From: Planctomycetota bacterium
GTDB taxonomy: Bacteria; Planctomycetota; UBA8742; JACQVU01
DNA length: 7,193 nucleotides
Direction of reading: 5' to 3'
Assembly (NCBI GenBank): GCA_016209585.1
Contig: JACQVU010000544.1
Coordinates: 1 to 7,193 of the forward strand
Made by a program: the position numbers and the translations under genes. Under the pieces are notes generated by a model. That model was not told where the DNA came from. It saw only the letters and a program-made list of their open reading frames with translations, and did not search any database. This document shows positions 1 to 4,600 of the stretch, piece after piece (position 1 is the first letter of the stretch; the number at the start of each line of letters is the position of its first letter).

Positions 1-455
1 CCGACGCCGACCGTCTCGATGAACACCACGTCGAACCCGGCCGCGTCTAACAGGTCGCACACCGCGCCGGCGCCGGCCGCGATCCCCCCGGCCGCGCCGC
101 GGCTGGCCATCGACCGGATGAACACCCCCTCATCGCCCGCCACTTCCCCCATGCGCAGGCGGTCGCCCAGCAGCGCCCCGCCGGTGAACGGGCTGGAAGG
201 GTCTACCGCCACGATGCCCACGCGCCGGCCTCCGGCGCGGAGGTGGCGGGCCAGCCGGGCCACCAGGGTAGACTTTCCGGCGCCCGGCGGTCCGGTGATC
301 CCCACGCGCCACGCCCGGCCGAGACGGTCGCGCAGCGCGCGCAGCAACTCCGCGCCGGCGTCCGTGCCGTTCTCCACCAGCGTTGCCGCGCGCCCCAGCA
401 CGGCCACCTCTCCGGCGCGCACGCGGTCGGCCAGGGCTTCATCGCCGCGGTTCAT
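1..455 (-). CDS. meaB: MeaB/ArgK-family GTPase, N-terminal 151 residues (3' end beyond the left edge)
   Basis: P-loop GTPase of the G3E class. Known members are chaperones of methylmalonyl-CoA mutase and related B12-dependent acyl-CoA mutases: they gate adenosylcobalamin loading and protect the mutase from inactivation, in the cytoplasm. Visible here are the family's N-terminal helical segment (residues 8-30, with RAGEVAVLGRAATLVENG), the Walker A/G1 motif GPPGAGKST at 55-63, the signature VAVDPSSPFTGGALLGDRLRM at 82-102 read as VDPSSP plus GGALLGD, the FIRSMASRG stretch at 112-120, and the G3-type ETVGV at 147-151, where the window ends. The base specificity motif and C-terminal dimerisation arm lie outside. 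The ATG at 455 is chosen because the helical segment before the P-loop has normal family length and because ATG overlaps the stop of the upstream gene (ATGA). No separate good ribosome site is seen, so translation probably depends on coupling. No mutase gene is visible. Family assignment is very secure; the partner mutase is unknown. Confidence 0.95.
   Translation of the reverse strand, partial: MNRGDEALADRVRAGEVAVLGRAATLVENGTDAGAELLRALRDRLGRAWRVGITGPPGAGKSTLVARLARHLRAGGRRVGIVAVDPSSPFTGGALLGDRLRMGEVAGDEGVFIRSMASRGAAGGIAAGAGAVCDLLDAAGFDVVFIETVGV
452..455 (-). other. ATGA stop/start overlap coupling the exported-protein gene to meaB
   Basis: Read on the minus strand, the sequence is CCATGAACC. 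TGA ends the exported-protein gene and the ATG, shifted by one base, starts meaB. A G-run only two bases before the ATG is too close to be a normal Shine-Dalgarno site, which supports re-initiation by the same ribosome. This layout normally means one polycistronic mRNA and roughly matched expression. Confidence 0.85.
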
Positions 456-1873
456 GGCCCCTGCTTCGGCGGTGGCGGGATCTCGGCGCTGGCCTCGAAG
501 ACGCGGTCGCTGTTCTGGAACCTGACCGTCACCGTCAGCCGCACCGGTCCGGCGAAGGGATCGAACTTCCCCCCAGCGCCCTCGGCGCCTTGCATGTGCG
601 CCAGGTCGAGGTACTGGCGCGCGGAGAAGTCACCGTCGGCGATGTTCATCTCGTCGCTGGTGCGGAGGCCGGCGACCTGGCGCGCGCGCACCGTGATCTC
701 CGCCCCTCCCTCCGGCGCGCCCGCGGCGCGGCGGCGCACCAGCGCGTCCACGGTGTAGGGCGCGCTCACCTCGAACCGCACCGGGCGTTTCCCTTCGAGG
801 AAAAGCACGCCGAAGCGCAGGCCGTCGACGCGGCCGTCGCCGTCGCGGTCGCACCAGCAGCCGCCGGTCTCGATGCCGTCGATCCCCTCGACCGTGCCGG
901 CCGCGAACGCGGGCCGGGCCGACCGCACGATCTCCTCCAGCGCGGCCCGGGCCTCCGCGTCGCCGGCCTCGGCGTGTAACACGCAGGTGTAGACGTCGCC
1001 ACCCAGCGGCAGCGCGTAGGCGTGCGCCGCGACCGAGACGCCGGACGTGGCGGCCCGCTTCAGGAACGAGGCGCCCTTGCCCACCGGCAACACCGTCGCC
1101 ACGTCGAAGCGCTCCCTGGCGTCATACCCCTTGGCCTCGATCTTCGACTCCAGCACCCTCGTGAACTCCACGGCCGATTCCACGTCGGCGGAGGTGCGGT
1201 AGACCGCGAGACTCCGCACCCGCCGGCCGCTGGTCTCGACCAGGCGCAGCAGCAGGTCGGGGCCGGAGACCGGCCGCTCCACCCACCGGCCCGGCGCCTC
1301 GAAACGCAACGCCCCCGCCGTGAAGGGCAAGCGCGGGGGTTCGTCGCCGGCTGACAGGAAACGCAGGCTGGCCACGGCCTTCTCCACCACCGCGGCCGTC
1401 CGCGGGTCCCCGCGCGGGAAACGGGCGAAGAACCAGTAAAGCGACTCTTCCCGCTCGAACAGCACCAGCCGCACCGCGCCGCCGGACACCTTGTCGACGA
1501 AGGACTTCGACAGCGCCGCGCTGCCTCCCACCTCGGCGGGGCCGGGCGCCCCCTCCTCCGCCACGAGACCCCTTTCCGCGAGGCGCTCGGCGGTTTTGTC
1601 TAGGAAGGCCTTGGTGTCGGACACCGCCAGCGCCGCCTTGCGGTCCGCGCCCAGGATCAACTCGCCCGACCGCCCGTCGTCGGCCACCAGGTGCACCACC
1701 ATCCGCTCGCGCGAGACCGGCAGCGCCGACCAGCCGTCGGGCGCCAGCAGCGTCAGTTCGCCGCGCGGGAAGTACCGCAGGCGATCCTCCCCGCGCGCCG
1801 CGGGCGGGAGCAGCACCAGCGCCAGGAGCGCCAGGGCGGCGCCGAGCGGTGACGCCAGACGGAGCGAACCCAT
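452..1873 (-). CDS. Sec-exported protein with two tandem similar alpha/beta domains and a DxDxDG loop, function unknown
   Basis: A 473-residue protein that I do not recognise as a named family. Residues 1-28 form a signal peptide: basic start (MGSLR), hydrophobic core (GAALALLALVLL) and a small-residue cleavage region around AARG/ED. The mature part has two units of about 140 residues (about 34-173 and 184-322). Each starts with a strand pattern (GELTLLAPDGW; GALRFEAPGRW) and ends with a helix (VEKAVASLRF; LEEIVRSARP). The fold pattern recalls PsbP/DUF1795-like exported domains, but this is only a resemblance. A Cys-flanked acidic loop follows (CWCDRDGDGRVD, 339-350), matching the first half of an EF-hand or dockerin calcium loop, although position 12 is Arg instead of Glu. 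Residues about 365-466 look like an all-beta tail ending in a Pro-rich IPPPPKQGP. The start at 1873 is preferred over an in-frame upstream ATG at 1933 because it puts the signal peptide at the N-terminus and has an AGGAAGG site. It is coupled to meaB, an unusual partner for an exported protein. Confidence 0.85.
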   Translation of the reverse strand: MGSLRLASPLGAALALLALVLLPPAARGEDRLRYFPRGELTLLAPDGWSALPVSRERMVVHLVADDGRSGELILGADRKAALAVSDTKAFLDKTAERLAERGLVAEEGAPGPAEVGGSAALSKSFVDKVSGGAVRLVLFEREESLYWFFARFPRGDPRTAAVVEKAVASLRFLSAGDEPPRLPFTAGALRFEAPGRWVERPVSGPDLLLRLVETSGRRVRSLAVYRTSADVESAVEFTRVLESKIEAKGYDARERFDVATVLPVGKGASFLKRAATSGVSVAAHAYALPLGGDVYTCVLHAEAGDAEARAALEEIVRSARPAFAAGTVEGIDGIETGGCWCDRDGDGRVDGLRFGVLFLEGKRPVRFEVSAPYTVDALVRRRAAGAPEGGAEITVRARQVAGLRTSDEMNIADGDFSARQYLDLAHMQGAEGAGGKFDPFAGPVRLTVTVRFQNSDRVFEASAEIPPPPKQGP

Positions 1874-1884
1874 GTTGCGCGTGC

Positions 1885-1891
1885 CCTTCCT
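1885..1891 (-). promoter_or_regulatory. Ribosome binding site of the exported-protein gene
   Basis: Minus-strand AGGAAGG lies 11 bases before the ATG at 1873. It decides the start in favour of this ATG over the in-frame ATG at 1933, which would put 20 charged residues before the signal peptide. Confidence 0.7.
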
Positions 1892-1960
1892 GTCGCGGAC
1901 GATCCCCGCCGAACCCCGCCGAGCGAGGAGCATACTGGGGGTCGGGGACCGAAACCGGCC

Positions 1961-1984
1961 GCGCTGGGATTATACTCCTGGCGC
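1961..1984. repeat. Imperfect inverted repeat centred on the TATAAT box
   Basis: Left arm gcgctggga (1961-1969) and right arm tcctggcgc (1976-1984) are inverted copies at 7 of 9 positions, around a 6-base loop. As plus-strand RNA the two mismatches become G-U wobbles, giving a full 9-bp stem. As minus-strand RNA they are C-A mismatches. No T-run follows on either side, so it does not look like an intrinsic terminator. It may be an operator around the -10 box or chance in GC-rich DNA. Confidence 0.3.
1969..1974 (-). promoter_or_regulatory. Possible sigma-70 -10 box (TATAAT) upstream of the exported protein/meaB operon
   Basis: The minus strand reads AGGAG-TATAAT-CCCAGC, a perfect consensus -10 hexamer in otherwise very GC-rich DNA, about 96 bases before the ATG at 1873. 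No TTGACA-like -35 box sits 16-18 bases upstream. Instead a perfect palindrome (1987-1998) covers that position, which would fit an activator- or repressor-controlled promoter. The box is also centred in an imperfect inverted repeat (1961-1984). Promoter use is inferred, not shown. Confidence 0.4.
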
Positions 1985-1986
1985 TT

Positions 1987-1998
1987 GAGACCGGTCTC
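1987..1998. promoter_or_regulatory. Perfect 12-bp palindrome GAGACCGGTCTC, candidate operator
   Basis: GAGACCGGTCTC equals its own reverse complement. It sits 12 bp upstream of the TATAAT box in the direction of the exported-protein gene, covering the expected -35 position, and its right half runs into the G-rich tandem repeat. A dimeric regulator site is possible. Part of the symmetry comes from its overlap with the repeat unit. Confidence 0.3.
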
Positions 1999-2032
1999 CC
2001 CATCTCCCCGTCTCCCCGTCTCCCCGCTCCCC
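1994..2032. repeat. Tandem 8-bp repeat giving five GGGG runs on the minus strand (G-quadruplex candidate)
   Basis: On the plus strand there are four copies of (g/a)tctcccc (1994-2001, 2002-2009, 2010-2017, 2018-2025) followed by a 7-base partial copy gctcccc (2026-2032). Read on the minus strand this gives five GGGG tracts separated by 3-4 base loops (AGC, AGAC, AGAC, AGAT), which fits the canonical intramolecular G-quadruplex pattern with four-tetrad stacks. It begins 15 bases after the stop codon of the EboB-like gene, so it would lie in that gene's 3' untranslated RNA and upstream of the TATAAT box of the next gene. Short GGGGAGAC-type microsatellites are also seen as slippage-prone intergenic repeats in various bacteria. 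Confidence 0.85.
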
Positions 2033-2047
2033 TGGAGGGCCTTGGGA

Positions 2048-2854
2048 TCAGACGAAGCCGAACTTCTCGAACTTGCCGGCCTGCCGGTAGAAATTGTACG
2101 GGTTGTTCCAGACGACGGTTTGGATTTTTTCGACCGGCCAGCCGCGCCGGCGCAGTTCCGCGACCACCTTGGGCACGCTCATCACCGTGGATGGCCCCCA
2201 GTCGGCGCTGGAGTTCACCATCATGCGCTCCGTGCCGTGCTCCGCGAGGACGTTGGCGGCGCGCTCCGGCGACAGTTTGGTGAAGGGATAGACGGTGTGG
2301 CCGGCCCAGTAGCCGGCGTCGCGGACCAGGCCGGTGGTCTCCTCGGTGTTGTGATCGATGAGCACCAGGTCGGGGTCGGCCTTCATCTCCTTCAGGATGG
2401 CCAGGTTCCGGATCGTGGCCTCCTTCTTGTTCCGGTGCGCGGTGTGCACCATGACCGGCATCCGATGCTTCATCGCGATCTCCACCTGCCGGCGGATGGC
2501 CTGTTCTTCCGCGGCGGTGAGTTTGTCGAAGCCGATCTCGCCCACGGCCACGGCGCGGGGGTGGTCGAGGTACCTGGGGATCTCGGCCAGCACCCCCTCC
2601 ACCAGGTCGGGGTTGTTGGCCTCGCGCGGGTTGAGGGCCACGGTGCAGAAGTGCGTGACGCCGTACTGCGCGGCGCGTTCCGCCTCGAAGTTACAGATGT
2701 GGTCGAAGTAGTCGAAGAACGACGCCACCCGCTTGCGCGGCTCCCCCAGCCAGAAAGCCGGCTCGACCACGGCCTCGACGCCGGCGAGGCGCATGGCCTC
2801 GTAGTCGTCGGTCACGCGGGAGATCATGTGGACGTGGGGATCGAAGATGCGCAT
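2048..2854 (-). CDS. TatD-superfamily metal-dependent hydrolase, EboB-like
   Basis: A 268-residue amidohydrolase-fold (TIM barrel) enzyme. Metal ligands typical of TatD proteins are visible: H7 and H9 in FDPHVHM, E106 in VGEIGFD, H137 in MVHTAH, H168 in LIDHN and D218 in NSSADWG. Beyond these, the stretches VVEPAFWLG (29-37), TVALNPREANNP (71-82), DHNTEET (167-173), WAGHTVYP (183-190) and VVWNNP (247-252) resemble EboB, the TatD-like member of the ebo/edb clusters of cyanobacteria and other bacteria, more than DNase-type TatD. EboB's substrate is not established; Ebo clusters help move natural-product precursors to the periplasm. The start at 2854 is chosen because family members begin MRIFDPH and because GGAAAG lies 9 bases before it. 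ATGs at 2890 and 2896 and the longer frame to 3001 add only non-conserved, low-complexity sequence. The neighbours are a divergent acyl-CoA synthetase and, downstream, the exported protein; no other ebo gene is visible. Confidence 0.9.
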   Translation of the reverse strand: MRIFDPHVHMISRVTDDYEAMRLAGVEAVVEPAFWLGEPRKRVASFFDYFDHICNFEAERAAQYGVTHFCTVALNPREANNPDLVEGVLAEIPRYLDHPRAVAVGEIGFDKLTAAEEQAIRRQVEIAMKHRMPVMVHTAHRNKKEATIRNLAILKEMKADPDLVLIDHNTEETTGLVRDAGYWAGHTVYPFTKLSPERAANVLAEHGTERMMVNSSADWGPSTVMSVPKVVAELRRRGWPVEKIQTVVWNNPYNFYRQAGKFEKFGFV

Positions 2855-2863
2855 GGACTTCTG

Positions 2864-2869
2864 CTTTCC
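2864..2869 (-). promoter_or_regulatory. Ribosome binding site of the EboB-like gene
   Basis: Minus-strand GGAAAG lies 9 bases before the ATG at 2854. Together with the conserved MRIFDPHVHM beginning, it favours this start over in-frame ATGs at 2890, 2896 and 3001. Confidence 0.6.
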
Positions 2870-2923
2870 GGAAATCGGCGCGCCACCCATCGTCATATCA
2901 AACCCCGGCCCGGAGCGCCACCA

Positions 2924-2937
2924 GCCACGTGGCCACG
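2924..2937. promoter_or_regulatory. Two overlapping 10-bp palindromes in the divergent intergenic region
   Basis: GCCACGTGGC (2924-2933) and CGTGGCCACG (2928-2937) are both perfect palindromes that share six bases, giving three alternating CCACG/CGTGG half-sites. They lie about 70 bp before the EboB-like start and about 105 bp before the synthetase start, in the 188-bp region (2855-3042) where both genes must be transcribed outward. A shared operator is possible. Chance is also plausible at this G+C content, and no clear -35/-10 pair is seen on either strand. Confidence 0.25.
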
Positions 2938-3028
2938 CGGGACGGCGAGGCGGCGACGCCGGCGGGACCGGGGGTGGCAATCCGGCCCGGTCGTGGTTCA
3001 ATGGCGGGGCCGAGGGGTGTTATCGGTC

Positions 3029-3032
3029 GGAG
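3029..3032 (+). promoter_or_regulatory. Ribosome binding site of the acyl-CoA synthetase gene
   Basis: GGAG lies 10 bases before the ATG at 3043. In-frame extension to 2929 would add Gly/Arg-rich sequence with no family similarity, so this site supports the shorter protein. Confidence 0.55.
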
Positions 3033-3042
3033 ACGGAACGCC

Positions 3043-4596
3043 ATGAACTTCGCCGGCGCGCTGGATCACTTCACCATCGCCCAGGGGCCGTACACGCTCT
3101 TTTACGAGGGCGACTCGGAGCACAAGAACACCGAGATTCTGGACCGCGTGCAACGCATGGCCGGCGCGTTGGAGCGGCTGGGGGTGAAGCCCGGCGACCG
3201 GGTGGCGATGGTGCTGCCCACCAGCGCGCGGCACATCGTGGCGATGTGGGGGGCGATGCGGGCGGGGGCGATCGCCGTGCCGCTCGATTTCTCGCTGGCC
3301 GGGGAAGAGATCGCCGCGATCCGCCGGGATTGCCGGCCGGCGGTGATCGTGACCGACGCCCGCTACCTCGCCAAAACGCGCGGGGGGGCGGACGACGCCC
3401 CGGCGGCCGCGACGCCGGTGGTTGACGCCACCCCCGGCGCGACCGGCCCGCTGGCCATGGACACGCTTCTGGCCGAGGCACCCGATCGCCACGCGCCGGC
3501 GGCGAGGTCGGGCGACGACGTCGCCGCCATTCTGTACACCTCTGGCTCGACCGGCGCGCCCAAGGGGGTGATGCTCTCGCACGAGAACCTGCTGGCCAAG
3601 GGCGCGCCCGGCGACTACCGGCGCGGCGTGCCGCCCACCCCCGCCACGGTGGAAACCACCCCCATCCGCATGCTGCTCTTCCTGCCGATCTCGCACAGTT
3701 TCGGCTTCATCATGTTGCAGATGGTCTGCCGGACGCCCCTGGCCGCCGTGCTGCAGGAGCGTTTCCAGTTGGAGGAGACGGTGGGGCTGATCGAACGGTT
3801 CCGCCCCGCCCTGGTGCCGGCGGTGCCGACGGTGTTCAACTACCTGCTGAACGCTCCGGAGGCGGCCGGGCGCGATCTCTCCAGCGTGCTGTTCTGGATA
3901 TCGGGCGGGGCCGCGCTGCCGCTCTCCACCTACGACCGGTGGCTGGAGCGTTTCGGCCGGGGCATTCTGCAGGGGTATGGGCTGACGGAGGCCAGCGCCA
4001 GCGTCTCGGCCAACCTGGACCCGTCGGGCGGCAAGCGGGGCAGCATCGGCCGGCCGGCGCCGGGGGTGAAGGTGAGGGTGGTGGGCGAGCACGGCCAGAC
4101 ATTGCCGCCCAACGAGCCCGGGGAACTGCTGATCAGCGGCGACGGGGTGATGGCCGGGTATTACAACAAGCCGGAACTCACGCGCCAGGTGCTCAAGGAC
4201 GGCTGGCTGCACACCGGCGACGTGGCGCGGATCGACGAGGAGGGCTACATTTTCATCGTGGACCGGATCAAAGACCTGATCATCCGGGGCGGGATGAACG
4301 TCTACCCGCGCGAGGTGGAGGAGGCGGTGTTGAAGGACCCGGGCGTGGGGGAGGCCGCGGTGATCGGCGTTCCCGACGAGATGTATGGGGAGGAGATCGT
4401 GGCCTTCGTCACGCCGCGCGGCGATCTTCGGCCCACGCCGGACGGCGTGCGGGCGGAGGCGGAGCAACACGTGGCGCGGTACAAGACGCCGCGGGAGGTG
4501 ATCGTGCTGGCGAGCCTGCCGCGCAACGAACTGGGCAAGGTCATGAAGAAGGAATTGAAGCGGCGGTATCTGCTGGGGGAGTTTCGCGGGCGGTAG
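3043..4596 (+). CDS. AMP-forming acyl-CoA synthetase (ANL superfamily), probably fatty-acid or related carboxylate-CoA ligase
   Basis: A 517-residue cytoplasmic enzyme expected to activate a carboxylic acid with ATP to an acyl-adenylate and pass it to CoA. All core motifs are intact: the P-loop YTSGSTGAPKG (165-175), the aromatic/His motif LPISHSFG (214-221), the GGA loop (288-290), the adenylate motif GYGLTEAS (311-318), GSIGRPAPG (333-341), LHTGD with D393 (389-393), the hinge region DRIKD (407-411), RGGMNVYPREVE (415-426) and the C-terminal catalytic lysine K499 in LPRNELGKVMKKEL. Length is normal for medium/long-chain CoA ligases. The N-terminus is slightly odd: the usual 'tYaEL'-like segment is replaced by YEGDSEHKNTEILDRVQRMA (21-40). 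No carrier-protein domain is attached, so a CoA ligase is more likely than a peptide-synthetase module. The exact substrate cannot be read from sequence. Transcribed divergently from the EboB-like gene, it ends 4 bp before the convergent AsmA-like gene. Confidence 0.93.
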   Translation: MNFAGALDHFTIAQGPYTLFYEGDSEHKNTEILDRVQRMAGALERLGVKPGDRVAMVLPTSARHIVAMWGAMRAGAIAVPLDFSLAGEEIAAIRRDCRPAVIVTDARYLAKTRGGADDAPAAATPVVDATPGATGPLAMDTLLAEAPDRHAPAARSGDDVAAILYTSGSTGAPKGVMLSHENLLAKGAPGDYRRGVPPTPATVETTPIRMLLFLPISHSFGFIMLQMVCRTPLAAVLQERFQLEETVGLIERFRPALVPAVPTVFNYLLNAPEAAGRDLSSVLFWISGGAALPLSTYDRWLERFGRGILQGYGLTEASASVSANLDPSGGKRGSIGRPAPGVKVRVVGEHGQTLPPNEPGELLISGDGVMAGYYNKPELTRQVLKDGWLHTGDVARIDEEGYIFIVDRIKDLIIRGGMNVYPREVEEAVLKDPGVGEAAVIGVPDEMYGEEIVAFVTPRGDLRPTPDGVRAEAEQHVARYKTPREVIVLASLPRNELGKVMKKELKRRYLLGEFRGR

Positions 4597-4600
4597 CAGG
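4597..4600. other. 4-bp gap between convergent stop codons
   Basis: The synthetase stops with TAG at 4594-4596 and the AsmA-like gene with TGA (minus strand) at 4601-4603. There is no room for a terminator between them, and no hairpin with a T-run is visible for about 60 bp on either side, so each transcript probably extends into the other gene or ends by Rho. Confidence 0.8.

Noticed and set aside
1122..2003. 293-residue minus-strand frame overlapping the exported-protein gene in another frame
   Set aside because: Arg/Gly/Ala-rich out-of-frame translation; the competing frame has a signal peptide, a ribosome site and a stop coupled to meaB.
1994..2032. Tandem repeats as a CRISPR array
   Set aside because: Units are 8 bp and contiguous, with no spacers.
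2997..3023. TTCAAT / TGTTAT as a sigma-70 promoter for the synthetase
   Set aside because: Matches are 3/6 and 4/6 with a 15-bp spacer, too weak to report.
1985..3046. 353-residue plus-strand open frame antisense to the EboB-like gene
   Set aside because: No domain pattern and His/Val/Gly-rich shadow composition; the minus-strand gene has all TatD metal ligands.
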